A stretch of DNA of 59,818 nucleotides from Neptuniibacter sp. 1_MG-2023 (GTDB lineage Bacteria; Pseudomonadota; Gammaproteobacteria; Pseudomonadales; Balneatricaceae). A program made the translations under genes and the position numbers. Location: the NCBI RefSeq assembly GCF_030547185.1, contig NZ_JAUOQR010000015.1:1-59818 (forward strand). The letters run 5' to 3'. Positions 19,749 to 28,954 of the stretch are shown here, in pieces. The number at the start of each line of letters is the position of its first letter. The first letter of the stretch is position 1. The notes under the pieces were generated by a model. That model was given only the letters and a program-made list of their open reading frames with translations. It had not been told where the DNA came from and did not search any database.

Positions 19749-21854
19749 GTGTTTCAAGTAACTACTAAAACATTTCAGTTTGGTGGTCAGGAAGTAACTA
19801 TCGAAACTGGTCGCGTTGCGCGCCAGGCGACAGGTGCTGTTCTGGTCAAAATGGGCGGTAACGAAGTACTTTGTACGGTTGTTGGTGCTAAAGAAGAAAA
19901 ACCAGGTCAAGGTTTCTTCCCTCTATCTGTTCACTACCAAGAGAAATACTACTCTGTTGGTCGTATTCCGGGTGGCTTCTTTAAGCGTGAAGCGCGCCCA
20001 TCTGAGAAAGAGACTTTGACATCACGTCTAATCGACCGTCCAATTCGTCCATTGTTCCCGAAAGGCTACATGAACGAAGTACAGGTTGTTTGTACGGTTA
20101 TGTCTGCAGATAAAAAGAATGATCCTGATATCGCTGCAATGATCGGTACATCCGCTGCACTTGCGATCTCTGGTATTCCATTCCAAGGTCCAATCGGTGC
20201 TGCACGTGTAGGCTTCACTGAGCAAGATGGTTATATTCTTAACCCAAGCTATGAGCAGCTTGCTACGTCTGAACTAGACATGGTAGTTGCGGGTACGGCT
20301 GACGCAGTATTGATGGTTGAGTCCCAAGCACAAGAGCTTTCAGAAGATGAGATGCTAGGTGCTGTTCTTTTTGCTCATCAAGAGATGCAAGCGGTTGTTA
20401 CGGCGATTAACGAGCTATCTGCTGAAGCAGGTAAAGAAGCTTGGGTATGGACGCCGAAAGAAAAAGACGAAGAGCTTGTTGCTAAAGTACGTGCTGAAGT
20501 GGCTGAAGGTATTGCAGCTGCGTACCAAGTTGCAGACAAAATGCAGCGTCAAAACGCATTAGCTGAACTTCGCGCTAAAGCGGTTGAAGCGCTTTGTGGT
20601 GAAGAAGAAGGTCAGCCTTCTGCAAGCGATGTGTCTAGCATTGTTAGCTCACTTGAAAAAGAGATCGTACGTGCGCGCATCGTAAGTGGCGAGCCACGTA
20701 TTGATGGTCGTGATAATAAAACTGTTCGTGCTATTGATGTACAGATCGATGTACTACAAGGTACTCATGGTTCTTCATTGTTCACACGTGGCGAAACGCA
20801 GTCTATTGTTACATGTACTTTAGGTACTGCACGTGATCAGCAGATCATCGATGCAATCGAAGGCGAGCGTAAAGACCCGTTCATGTTGCACTACAATTTC
20901 CCTCCATACTCTGTAGGTGAATGTGGTCGTATGATGGGTGCTGGTCGTCGTGAAATCGGTCATGGTCGTCTAGCCCGTCGTGGTGTTGCTGCGGTTCTAC
21001 CAACACAAGAAGAGTTCCCATACACAATCCGTATCGTATCTGAGATCACTGAATCAAACGGTTCAAGCTCTATGGCATCGGTATGTGGTGCATCTCTATC
21101 TATGATGGATGCGGGTGTTCCTCTTAAGGCACCAGTTGCGGGTATCGCAATGGGTCTTGTTAAAGAAGAGAACGGCTTTGCTGTCCTAACTGATATTCTA
21201 GGTGATGAAGATCACTTAGGTGACATGGACTTTAAAGTGGCAGGTACTGAAACCGGTATTACTGCACTTCAGATGGATATCAAAATTACAGGTATCACTG
21301 AAGAGATCATGGATATAGCGCTTGAACAGGCATATGAAGCACGTGTTCATATCCTTAAAGAGATGGCTAAAGTTATCGGTTACGCTCGTCCAGAGCTTCC
21401 AGATAATGCACCAGCGTTGACTCAGCTTAAGATCAACCCTGAGAAGATCCGTGATGTTATCGGTAAAGGTGGTGCAACTATCCGTGCACTGACTGAAGAG
21501 ACTGGCGCATCTATTGATATCGAAGATGATGGTACGGTCCGTGTTTATGCAGCTGATAAAGCAGCAGCAAAAGCCGCTACTGATAAGATCCTAGAGATCA
21601 CTGCAGAAGCTGAGATCGGCAAAGTTTACGAAGGTAAAGTTGTTCGTATCGAAGACTTCGGTGCTTTCGTTAATATCTTACCAGGCAAAGATGGTCTAGT
21701 TCATATTTCTCAGATCGATAACAAACGTGTTGAGAAAGTAACTGATTACATCCAGATGGATCAGATGGTTAAGGTTAAAGTTCTGGACGTAGACCAGCGC
21801 GGCCGTATTAAACTATCTATGAAAGATCTAATTGCTGACAATGAAGTAAGCTAA
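19749..21854 (+). CDS. pnp: Polyribonucleotide nucleotidyltransferase (PNPase)
   Basis: 3'-5' phosphorolytic exoribonuclease and degradosome component. It has 701 residues. Two RNase PH domains flank an alpha-helical linker; the second carries the active-site region [23 protein letters not shown] and [19 protein letters not shown]. Then come KH ([16 protein letters not shown]) and S1 ([19 protein letters not shown]) domains. The start is GTG with AAGGAA upstream. Translation is probably autocontrolled through the leader hairpin. Confidence 0.98.
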   Translation: MFQVTTKTFQFGGQEVTIETGRVARQATGAVLVKMGGNEVLCTVVGAKEEKPGQGFFPLSVHYQEKYYSVGRIPGGFFKREARPSEKETLTSRLIDRPIRPLFPKGYMNEVQVVCTVMSADKKNDPDIAAMIGTSAALAISGIPFQGPIGAARVGFTEQDGYILNPSYEQLATSELDMVVAGTADAVLMVESQAQELSEDEMLGAVLFAHQEMQAVVTAINELSAEAGKEAWVWTPKEKDEELVAKVRAEVAEGIAAAYQVADKMQRQNALAELRAKAVEALCGEEEGQPSASDVSSIVSSLEKEIVRARIVSGEPRIDGRDNKTVRAIDVQIDVLQGTHGSSLFTRGETQSIVTCTLGTARDQQIIDAIEGERKDPFMLHYNFPPYSVGECGRMMGAGRREIGHGRLARRGVAAVLPTQEEFPYTIRIVSEITESNGSSSMASVCGASLSMMDAGVPLKAPVAGIAMGLVKEENGFAVLTDILGDEDHLGDMDFKVAGTETGITALQMDIKITGITEEIMDIALEQAYEARVHILKEMAKVIGYARPELPDNAPALTQLKINPEKIRDVIGKGGATIRALTEETGASIDIEDDGTVRVYAADKAAAKAATDKILEITAEAEIGKVYEGKVVRIEDFGAFVNILPGKDGLVHISQIDNKRVEKVTDYIQMDQMVKVKVLDVDQRGRIKLSMKDLIADNEVS

Positions 21855-21870
21855 GCATTGCTGCATAACA

Positions 21871-21886
21871 CTTAGCTTCGGCTAAG
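21871..21886 (+). repeat. UUCG tetraloop hairpin in the pnp 3' region
   Basis: CTTAGC-TTCG-GCTAAG is a perfect 6-bp stem closed by the very stable C(UUCG)G tetraloop, just after the pnp stop. It has no U-tract and probably protects or paces the transcript end before the terminator. Confidence 0.6.
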
Positions 21887-21893
21887 ATGGATT

Positions 21894-21928
21894 AAAAAAC
21901 CGCCCTTGGTAACAATGGCGGTTTTTTT
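21894..21928 (+). terminator. Terminator after pnp
   Basis: AAAAAACCGCC pairs with GGCGGTTTTTTT, with an inner TTG/CAA extension across one C-T mismatch. Strong A and T tracts on both sides allow it to work in either direction. Confidence 0.9.
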
Positions 21929-21999
21929 GTGCTTTTTTTTTACAAACAGAGGATAAGTAAAAGTGGGTTTGTTGATCATAGGTTTTAGGGGTTGATAAC

Positions 22000-22022
22000 T
22001 TATCCCATAAATCTGTGGATAA
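22000..22022. promoter_or_regulatory. Perfect DnaA box with an opposing half-site
   Basis: TGTGGATAA at 22014-22022 is the exact complement of the strong DnaA box TTATCCACA. TTATCC at 22000-22005 faces it. There is no wider cluster of boxes or neighbouring dnaA/gidA, so this is not an origin; it could be a DnaA regulatory or titration site, or chance. Confidence 0.35.
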
Positions 22023-22114
22023 CTTCGTTAGTAGTCTGAGTGCTGATCGCTGGGAGCCACTAATAGTGAGGGGTGCCGAGAATTGGTTATATTTTTATCA
22101 GCGGTGGAAAACGC

Positions 22115-23515
22115 TTAAAATCTATCCATCATTTCGCCTAATGTTGCGATTGCTGTGATCTGTTCATTACTTTGCGTGTAATGGGCATAGCAGAGTCGGA
22201 TATGGTGATTGAAGCGGTTATCTGCACAAAAAAGATTGCCTGGGGATATACCGATTCCTGCGGTTAACGCTTGTTGAAATAACTGATCACTGGCGACTCG
22301 CTCAGGTAGATTAAACCACTGTAAAATACCCCCTTGCGGTTTTATAAACATGGTTTCTTTGGGCCAAAAGCGCCTTACATCTTCTGTTAGCATATCAACA
22401 CGTTCACTATAGATTCGGCTCACTTGCGCTAGGTGGCGACGGTAACGACGGCCAATGAGTAGTTCGCTAACAGCTTGCTGTGTAATGGCCGGACACGCGA
22501 TATTTGTGACAAATTTATAGTAATTGATTTTGTCATAATAGCGTCCAGGAAGCACCCAGCCGAGTCGTATGTCTACATCGATGGTTTTTGAAAAAGAGCC
22601 GCAGTGGAGCACTCTTTGCTCCGTATCTAAAGCTTTTAATGGGGTTGGGCGTTGCTGGTTATAGCTGAGTTCTGCAAAAACATCATCTTCAATTAAGGCT
22701 ATATCCCAGCGATTAGCTAGATCTATAAGCCGTTTGCGGGTCGATAAATCTAAGTTGAAACCGAGTGGGTTATTGAAGCTTGGATTAGTGAGCACGGCTT
22801 TAATCGGCCAGCGTTCTAGTGCACTTTCTAAAGCATCTAGGTTAGTGCCTTGTATTGGGTCGGAGGGAAGCTCGATCACTTTTAAGCCTAATGCCTCTAT
22901 GCATTGTAGTGTCCCGTAGTAGCAAGGAGACTCGACGGCAATGGTATCCCCTGCTTCGGCAACAGCACGTAGGCAGAGTGAGACCGCTTCCTGCCCCCCT
23001 TGGGTGATGACAATATCTTCACTATTGCAGGCGATAGAAGTGGAATTAAGGTGGTCAGCTAGGGCTTTTCGGAGTCTTGGGTCACCGGGTGGCGTGCTGT
23101 AATGACTTCTGCGTCGGCTGCTCTCTAGTGCCCATCGACGAGCGGTTTTAGCAAGTTGTTGATAATACCAGCCAACTGTTGGCCAGCGTGAATCAGGATA
23201 AGCAGAACCAAGAGCTAGGTTTCCAGGTTGGTTGGCTGAGCCTAATACACTAAAGGCGGTTGCACCCATAGTGACTTTTCTTGGTTTCAGGGGAGGGCTG
23301 TTTTTTAGTTGTGCCGAAACAAAAAAGCCCTGTCTATCTTTTACTTGGAGTTGTTTTAGGTTTTCCAGCTCAGTTAGTGCTCGAATGATGGTGTTTTTAC
23401 TTAATTGATATTGCTGGCTGAGTGCTCTTATTGAGGGTAGGCGGGAGCCTGGTGGAAGATCACCTTGTTCTATACGTAATTGAAGTTTCTGCACTAAGTG
23501 TTCATATTTTTTCAT
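22115..23515 (-). CDS. MocR-family regulator (GntR HTH fused to class I aminotransferase)
   Basis: 466 residues. Residues 1-75 form a GntR winged helix (GSRLPSIRALSQQYQLSKNTIIRAL). From about 90 on there is a fold-type I aminotransferase domain with VITQGGQEAVSLCLRAVAE, LTNPSFNNPLGFNL, EDDVFAEL and the PLP lysine region CGSFSKTI. MocR proteins use the PLP domain as an effector sensor. It is divergent from an EamA exporter and an 8-bp inverted repeat lies between them, so the exporter is the likely target. The effector is unknown. Start ATG at 23515; the gene has no other plausible start. Confidence 0.9.
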   Translation of the reverse strand: MKKYEHLVQKLQLRIEQGDLPPGSRLPSIRALSQQYQLSKNTIIRALTELENLKQLQVKDRQGFFVSAQLKNSPPLKPRKVTMGATAFSVLGSANQPGNLALGSAYPDSRWPTVGWYYQQLAKTARRWALESSRRRSHYSTPPGDPRLRKALADHLNSTSIACNSEDIVITQGGQEAVSLCLRAVAEAGDTIAVESPCYYGTLQCIEALGLKVIELPSDPIQGTNLDALESALERWPIKAVLTNPSFNNPLGFNLDLSTRKRLIDLANRWDIALIEDDVFAELSYNQQRPTPLKALDTEQRVLHCGSFSKTIDVDIRLGWVLPGRYYDKINYYKFVTNIACPAITQQAVSELLIGRRYRRHLAQVSRIYSERVDMLTEDVRRFWPKETMFIKPQGGILQWFNLPERVASDQLFQQALTAGIGISPGNLFCADNRFNHHIRLCYAHYTQSNEQITAIATLGEMMDRF

Positions 23516-23569
23516 GGGTACAGCTTACTTTAATTTATTGATAAATTCATATATTGCTTCTCTGTACCC
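23516..23569. promoter_or_regulatory. Inverted repeat in the mocR-eamA divergent promoter
   Basis: GGGTACAG (23516-23523) and CTGTACCC (23562-23569) are perfect inverted 8-mers, centre to centre 46 bases apart across an AT-rich stretch. One copy abuts the start codon of the regulator. This is a good candidate for a two-site MocR operator with autoregulation. Confidence 0.55.
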
Positions 23570-23658
23570 TAAAAGGTCGATGTTTTGTGTCCCTTTTCTG
23601 CTTGGACTCTAGCCTCTACAGTGTGCTTTTTTGTAATAGATATGTGGGGATTAACCTA

Positions 23659-24537
23659 ATGCTGAGTCGGCAGCAAAAATTAACATTAGTACCTTGGGCT
23701 TTTGTCGGTATTTGGAGCACAGGTTTTATCGGTGCTAAGTATGCTGTGCCTTATATGGAACCGTTTAGTGTTTTATTTTTGCGTATGTTTCTCACCTTGA
23801 TCGTCTTTGCTGCTCTTATGTTTTGGCGCAAGCCTCAATGGTGTTCTCCTAAGCAAGCGGGTCACCAGATGGTGGTTGGGTTGTTGGTACATGCCTGTTA
23901 TTTAGGTGGTGTTTTTGTTGCTATTGATTGGGCGCTACCGGCGGGTATTACTTCATTAATTATGGGGGTTCAGCCTCTATTGACTGCGTTAATCGGTTGG
24001 TTGTGGATAAGTGAGCGCTTACATAAAGCTCAGTGGTTAGGTTTGGTGCTTGGCTTTTTGGGTGTATTGCTCGTGGTGAGTCAGAACGGCGCTCAAAATT
24101 CTGATGCTGCCGGTTGGGATGCATGGACCGCGGCGATTGTTGCTTTGTTGGCGATCTCTATTGGTACGCTCTATCAGAAACGTTTTGGCGGCGGTGTAGA
24201 CTTGATGGTTGGCGCTTTCTATCAATATTTAGTGACAGCTATTGTGATGGCATTGCTGGCTTGGCAGTTTGATTCGGGTGAGGTGATTTGGAGTTGGCCC
24301 TTATTAGGTGCTGTTTTATGGATGGTGTTAGCTTTATCTGTGACAGCTATTTTACTGTTTCTTGTCATGATCCGTGAGGGGGAAGCGAGTAAGGTTGTTA
24401 GTTACTTTTATTTAGTGCCGCCATTGACTGCACTGGAAGCTTGGCTTCTTTTTGATGAAACACTGAATATTTATGCGCTATGCGGTATAGGCGTTACTGT
24501 AGCGGGTGTCTATCTGACGGTTAAGCGTAGGGTATAG
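23659..24537 (+). CDS. EamA/DMT-superfamily transporter
   Basis: 292-residue inner-membrane protein with about ten hydrophobic segments and two EamA repeats. The first contains LVPWAFVGIWSTGFIGAKYA and GITSLIMGVQPLLTALIGW; the second VSYFYLVPPLTALEAWLLFDE. Members export amino acids or other small metabolites. The frame extends upstream to 23554, but ATG 23659 has GGGGA eight bases upstream and begins directly with the first membrane segment. Likely under control of the divergent MocR protein. Confidence 0.88.
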   Translation: MLSRQQKLTLVPWAFVGIWSTGFIGAKYAVPYMEPFSVLFLRMFLTLIVFAALMFWRKPQWCSPKQAGHQMVVGLLVHACYLGGVFVAIDWALPAGITSLIMGVQPLLTALIGWLWISERLHKAQWLGLVLGFLGVLLVVSQNGAQNSDAAGWDAWTAAIVALLAISIGTLYQKRFGGGVDLMVGAFYQYLVTAIVMALLAWQFDSGEVIWSWPLLGAVLWMVLALSVTAILLFLVMIREGEASKVVSYFYLVPPLTALEAWLLFDETLNIYALCGIGVTVAGVYLTVKRRV

Positions 24538-24540
24538 ATT

Positions 24541-24567
24541 AAAACAGGCTAGTGTTTGCTAGCCTGT
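24541..24567 (-). terminator. Minus-strand terminator after rsmC
   Basis: ACAGGCTAG pairs perfectly with CTAGCCTGT around a six-base loop. On the minus strand the stem is followed by TTTT. On the plus strand there is no U-tract. Confidence 0.75.
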
Positions 24568-24574
24568 GGATCGC

Positions 24575-25615
24575 TTACATCTTGTGAGTTAGACGGATCA
24601 GCTTGAAGTTACCATTAGACATAATACATTCAGCTTGATGGAAGTATTTGAGGGCTTTGCGTTCTAATGGGATATGCATATTTGTAACAAAACAAGCAAT
24701 ACCTTGTTCATTGAGGTGATCATGGGCAGCTTTAAGAAAGCGATCGGTCAAGTCGCCATCCACGGCAAAGCCTGCGTGGAAGGGCGGATTGCAGACAATT
24801 AGATCAAACTTTTCACTAATGCCTTGTGCACAGTTAGCGGCGATAACCTTCGCATTGATGGGGTAGCGGGCAAAGTTACGTTCACAAGCAATAATAGCTG
24901 CAGCGTTGTTGTCTGTGGCCGTTACGGGGATGTCTAAGTGTGTCAGGTTGAGGGATAAGTAACCATAACCGCAGCCGAGATCTAGCGCACTTTTAGGAGG
25001 TTCAGGTAGGGTCATCAAAAAGCTATCTAAATGTTCTATTAGGTAAGCGCTGCCTTTATCTATTTTATCCCAGCCAAAGATCCCCGGTTTGCTCTGGTAC
25101 TCAAATCTATCATCGGTACAACCTGTGCGCAGTTGGTGATAGTTTTTATCATCTAGGATGTCGTCGCTGTGTTCGTTGGTTTTTATGAGTTGGGCGAGCC
25201 ATGTGTCTTTGTCTTTTTTACTGTTTTCACCCATACCAAAAAGCTTTTTAGCTTTTGTGAAATAGGTTTTTATGCCTTCGTTTTTATTACCGGCAAGAAT
25301 TAGTTCGCCACCAACTTTTAGGCAGCGATAGGCTTCATTAATCAGGTGGTGGGCAACTAGTTTCTCTTTAGATACTCTATAAATGACACGCTCTAAGCTA
25401 TTATCCTCAATAATGGAGAGATCATAGTCGGAGAAAAATGTTGTCCATCCTTGTCGCTGTAATTGAGCTTGAAGGTCTAAGCGATTAGTAATGCAGGTGA
25501 CAGCATCGTTAGGCTGAAGGTTGGCGGCAAGTAAATTTTCATCCGCTAGCCACAGACTTTTTGTTTTTGCGCTCTTAATATAAGGAGCGAGTAGAGGAAA
25601 CGCTGAATCACTCAT
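24575..25615 (-). CDS. rsmC: 16S rRNA (guanine-1207-N2)-methyltransferase RsmC-like
   Basis: 346 residues with the double methyltransferase layout of RsmC/RlmG: a degenerate N-terminal domain without a SAM motif, then a C-terminal catalytic domain with SALDLGCGYGYLSLNL (SAM) and the N6/N2-methylase signature CNPPFHAGF. Length matches RsmC (about 343) better than RlmG (about 375). The start overlaps the end of rsuA by four bases, so two 16S rRNA modification genes form one operon. RlmG is the main alternative. Confidence 0.78.
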   Translation of the reverse strand: MSDSAFPLLAPYIKSAKTKSLWLADENLLAANLQPNDAVTCITNRLDLQAQLQRQGWTTFFSDYDLSIIEDNSLERVIYRVSKEKLVAHHLINEAYRCLKVGGELILAGNKNEGIKTYFTKAKKLFGMGENSKKDKDTWLAQLIKTNEHSDDILDDKNYHQLRTGCTDDRFEYQSKPGIFGWDKIDKGSAYLIEHLDSFLMTLPEPPKSALDLGCGYGYLSLNLTHLDIPVTATDNNAAAIIACERNFARYPINAKVIAANCAQGISEKFDLIVCNPPFHAGFAVDGDLTDRFLKAAHDHLNEQGIACFVTNMHIPLERKALKYFHQAECIMSNGNFKLIRLTHKM

Positions 25616-26307
25616 CGGATGCTGTTGATCTCTTCGTCAGTTAAAAAGCGATATTCGCCAAGCTCTAGTTCTTCATCAAGTTCAATTTGGCCTATTTTAG
25701 CTCTATGTAACTCTTCTACTTTGTTACCAATAGCAGCAAACATGCGCTTAACTTGATGATAGCGCCCCTCAGTTAAAATGACTTCGGCTTCGTGGCTACT
25801 AACAATGGTTAATTCTGCTGGTTTAGTGCGAACTTTGTCATTGATAAGAGTCAGCCCTTTCGCAAACTTTTCTATCGCATCCTCAGGGATAGGGTCAGCA
25901 GTGATGACTTGATAGAGCTTGCCGGTTTTATGTTTTGGTGAGGTGATTCTATGTGCCCATTGGCCATCGGTTGTAATAAGCACAAGTCCCGTGGTATCTA
26001 CATCTAGTCGGCCACATATTGTAAGTTCATTCGCTCTTGGTAGATCGATAAAACTTAAAACGCTAGGGTGTGTACCGTCGTCATTGGAGCAGACGCAGCC
26101 TATAGGTTTATTCAACATCAGGTATTTTTCCCCTGGTGCTTCTAGTGGATAGCCACTGAGGTATACCTCATCTTCAATCTCATCTATATGTAAGGCTGGA
26201 TTGGATACCTCTTCGCCATTGAGTGTGACTTCGCCTGTTTTAAGAAAGCGGCGAACCTCTTTACGAGAAAAACCAGAAGACTGAGAAAGGTATTTATCTA
26301 GGCGCAT
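25612..26307 (-). CDS. rsuA: 16S rRNA pseudouridine-516 synthase RsuA
   Basis: 231 residues, the same as the Escherichia coli enzyme. An N-terminal S4 RNA-binding domain (MRLDKYLSQSSGFSRKEVRR) precedes the catalytic domain with GRLDVDTTGLVLITTDG, where D is the nucleophile. EGRYHQVKRMFAAIGNKV near the end is typical of the RsuA/RluB family. It is the first gene of a two-gene unit with rsmC. Confidence 0.92.
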   Translation of the reverse strand: MRLDKYLSQSSGFSRKEVRRFLKTGEVTLNGEEVSNPALHIDEIEDEVYLSGYPLEAPGEKYLMLNKPIGCVCSNDDGTHPSVLSFIDLPRANELTICGRLDVDTTGLVLITTDGQWAHRITSPKHKTGKLYQVITADPIPEDAIEKFAKGLTLINDKVRTKPAELTIVSSHEAEVILTEGRYHQVKRMFAAIGNKVEELHRAKIGQIELDEELELGEYRFLTDEEINSIR

Positions 26308-26451
26308 GTAAGTACTTTTTTAGTAACTCGGTGAGTGAAGAATGGAATAAAGCAGCTATTATATCTGAAGGAGCTTATCCCCTACAGCCTGCGGCGTTTT
26401 TTACCTGCGCATTTTAGGCTAATATACGCGCCTTAACCGTGGAGCCTGCTT

Positions 26452-27288
26452 GTGAAATTGTTTGTAGATAACCTTACCAATGTGGATTTTTCCTATTTGC
26501 ACCCTCAAAGAGGGTTATTGGGAGAGTCGTGGCTTGTTCAGCTGGAGCTTGATGGCAGTTTGAATGATCAAGGGATGATTTGTGATTTTGGTATTGTTAA
26601 AAAAGAAGTTAAAAAGTGGTTCGATCTTTGGATTGATCATGCGTTGGTTGTGCCAACGGGGTTGCCAGAGTTGGCGTATAGGGTTGATGCCGGTTATACC
26701 GCGGTTGAGTGGGCTTATCCTAATGGCGAACGCTTTTCTTGTCGCTCGCCTGAAGCGGCTATCTGTTTAGTGGATATGGCTGAGATTAACGAAGCTACAC
26801 TGGCTGATTGGTGTCAGGGAAAATTGCTTGAGTTGTTTCCCGGCGAAGTTAAGGGTTTAACCATTCGCTTTGTACCGGAAAAAATTGATGGGGCTTTTTA
26901 TCATTACAGTCATGGCTTGCAGAAGCATGATGGTAATTGTCAGCGCATTGCTCATGGCCATCGTTCTAAAATTGAGTTGTTCATCAATGGACAGCGGGAT
27001 AGATCTTTAGAAGCGGAGTGGGCGGAGCGGTTTAAGGATATATACATAGGCTCAGAGTCCCATGTAACATCCCAGAGTGAAGATGAGCATAACTATGCTT
27101 ACCAAGCCCCACAGGGCCGGTTTGAAATTAGTTTGCCTGCTCGGGTTTGTTACATAATCGATACGGATTCTACGGTGGAATTGATTGCCTCCCATTTGGC
27201 TAAGCAAATCAAGTTAAGTTACCCCAATGACCGGGTCATGGTTAAAGCGTATGAAGGGGTTGGTAAGGGAGCAATCGCAGAGGCGTAG
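26452..27288 (+). CDS. Two-domain 6-pyruvoyl-tetrahydropterin synthase/QueD-like protein
   Basis: 278 residues with two T-fold (PTPS/QueD) units. The N-terminal unit keeps ICDFGIVKKEVKKWFD and DHALVVP, which match the DFgxLK and DHxxL segments of the family. The C-terminal unit keeps the zinc-type motif SHGLQKHDGNCQRIAHGH. QueD makes 6-carboxy-tetrahydropterin for queuosine; whether this long form does so is not proven. The start is GTG, with GGAG seven bases upstream. Monocistronic, closed by a strong terminator. Confidence 0.78.
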   Translation: MKLFVDNLTNVDFSYLHPQRGLLGESWLVQLELDGSLNDQGMICDFGIVKKEVKKWFDLWIDHALVVPTGLPELAYRVDAGYTAVEWAYPNGERFSCRSPEAAICLVDMAEINEATLADWCQGKLLELFPGEVKGLTIRFVPEKIDGAFYHYSHGLQKHDGNCQRIAHGHRSKIELFINGQRDRSLEAEWAERFKDIYIGSESHVTSQSEDEHNYAYQAPQGRFEISLPARVCYIIDTDSTVELIASHLAKQIKLSYPNDRVMVKAYEGVGKGAIAEA

Positions 27289-27314
27289 TTATTGCCTGTC
27301 AGTGTGAATTAAAG

Positions 27315-27343
27315 AAAAAACCGCAGAAAACTGCGGTTTTTTT
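27315..27343. terminator. Bidirectional terminator between the QueD-like gene and the thiolase
   Basis: AAAAAACCGCAG pairs perfectly with CTGCGGTTTTTT around AAAA, with A and T tracts on both sides. It serves the two convergent genes. Confidence 0.92.
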
Positions 27344-27382
27344 ATGTAAGGGAGGGGCGTTAATTAACCCCTCTTATCGCTA

Positions 27383-28564
27383 TTAGCTACGTTCAACGGC
27401 TAATGCTGTACCCATACCGCCACCAATACAGAGTGTCGCTAGGCCTTTCTTAGCATCGCGTCGAGCCATCTCATGTAGAAGGCTTACGAATATACGACAA
27501 CCTGAGGCACCAATAGGGTGACCCATAGCGATTGCGCCGCCGTTAACGTTGACCTTGTCAGTATCCCAGCCTAGGTCTTTATTTACAGACATGGCTTGAG
27601 CAGCAAAGGCTTCGTTTGCTTCAATTAGGTCAAGGTCGTCAACGCTCCAGCCTGCTTTAGCAAGGGCTTTCTGAGTCGCGCAGATTGGGCCTGTGCCCAT
27701 GATTGCGGGATCAACACCTGCAGAGGCATAGGCTTTGACAGTCGCAAGAACAGGAAGACCTAATTCAGCCGCTTTCTCCGCTGAACATACGATCACAGCC
27801 GCAGCACCATCATTAATTGTTGAGGAGTTACCCGCTGTTACTGTGCCATCTTTTTTGAAAGCAGGGCGTAGTTTAGCCAGTGCTTCGGGTGTGCAGCCAA
27901 AACGTGGCTGTTCATCCGTATCAAATACGATAGGGTCGCCTTTACGTTGTGGAATCGTTACAGGGATGATTTCATCCTTAAAACGACCAGCTGTTACTGC
28001 AGCTTCTGCTTTGTTTTGAGATGCTGATGCGAAGGCGTCTTGCTCTTCGCGAGTAAAGCCATATTTATCTACGATGTTTTCAGTTGTGATACCCATATGG
28101 TAATCGTTGAAAGCATCCCATAGGCCATCCTTAATCATGGAGTCGATCATTTTCCAGTCGCCCATGCGAGCACCATTACGGGAATTCGGTAGGACATGAG
28201 GGGCTACACTCATGTTTTCCTGACCACCCGCAATGATAAGTTCTGCATCACCGCAACGAATGGCTTGTGTTGCCATCTGAATGGCTTTTAGACCAGAACC
28301 ACATACTTTGTTGATCGTAAGTGCTGATACCTCATTTGACAATCCTGCATTTAGGGTTGCCTGGCGTGCTGGATTTTGACCGCAGCCTGCCGTTAGAACC
28401 TGGCCTAGAATAACTTCATCTACTTGATTTGGGTCTAAGCTTATTTTCTCAAGTAAACCTTTGATTACAGTTGCACCTAGATCAGATGCAGCGATTTTAG
28501 AAAGTGAACCACCAAAAGTACCAACTGCGGTACGGCCCGCAGCAACAATTACAACGTCACGCAT
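27383..28564 (-). CDS. Acetyl-CoA C-acetyltransferase (thiolase)
   Basis: 393-residue biosynthetic-type thiolase. The nucleophilic cysteine lies in [14 protein letters not shown], the histidine in [12 protein letters not shown] and the second cysteine in [14 protein letters not shown]. Condenses two acetyl-CoA to acetoacetyl-CoA or runs in reverse for degradation. It stands alone: no phaB, phaC or CoA-transferase gene is nearby, so the pathway is open (AtoB or PhaA type). AAGAGGC precedes the ATG. Confidence 0.93.
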   Translation of the reverse strand: MRDVVIVAAGRTAVGTFGGSLSKIAASDLGATVIKGLLEKISLDPNQVDEVILGQVLTAGCGQNPARQATLNAGLSNEVSALTINKVCGSGLKAIQMATQAIRCGDAELIIAGGQENMSVAPHVLPNSRNGARMGDWKMIDSMIKDGLWDAFNDYHMGITTENIVDKYGFTREEQDAFASASQNKAEAAVTAGRFKDEIIPVTIPQRKGDPIVFDTDEQPRFGCTPEALAKLRPAFKKDGTVTAGNSSTINDGAAAVIVCSAEKAAELGLPVLATVKAYASAGVDPAIMGTGPICATQKALAKAGWSVDDLDLIEANEAFAAQAMSVNKDLGWDTDKVNVNGGAIAMGHPIGASGCRIFVSLLHEMARRDAKKGLATLCIGGGMGTALAVERS

Positions 28565-28923
28565 TCGAAATGCCTCTTAGCTTAGCTATGTACAAAATTC
28601 ATTCACGATGATCATAAGCCATATAGATGACTTGATTGTTTCAGGTGAAAAGCGGCATTTATACAAAAACCTTTATATGTCATTCCATCTTGCATGACTG
28701 GTTTAAAAACCGTTTTTCTATGCAGCAATACTATTCATATAGTTTTTATTGCATTGCAGGAACTCATCGTTCTTGCAGTCTGCGCGACCAGAGCCCTGCT
28801 TGTCAAGCCACGAAAGTAGGGGGCTTATAAGACTTACGTTGATGATTAGATATTTTGCGCTGCAAAATAAAAGCGGGAAGGATAGAGTTAAGAAATATGA
28901 AAACTAAGCTAATTCAGCGGGTT
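28565..28923. other. Intergenic region with no gene recognised
   Basis: About 360 bases between the thiolase start and the panC end. It must hold the thiolase promoter. TATTTTGC/GCAAAATA (28851-28869) is a perfect 8-bp inverted repeat with no U-tract. A 64-codon frame on the plus strand is rich in Cys/His/Ser, lacks a ribosome site and looks non-coding. Confidence 0.5.
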
Positions 28924-28946
28924 CCGAGCGAGGTTTCCTCGCTCGG
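28924..28946 (-). terminator. Stem-loop after panC
   Basis: CCGAGCGAGG pairs perfectly with CCTCGCTCGG around TTT, nine bases past the panC stop. Neither strand has a proper U-tract, so it may block exonucleases rather than terminate on its own. Confidence 0.55.
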
Positions 28947-28954
28947 GATGTGAT

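Noticed and set aside
22000-22022. Replication origin
   Set aside because: Only one perfect DnaA box, no unwinding-element repeats, and no dnaA, dnaN or gidA nearby.
28636-28830. 64-codon frame on the plus strand in the thiolase-panC gap
   Set aside because: No Shine-Dalgarno sequence, unusual Cys/His content and no recognisable domain; treated as chance.
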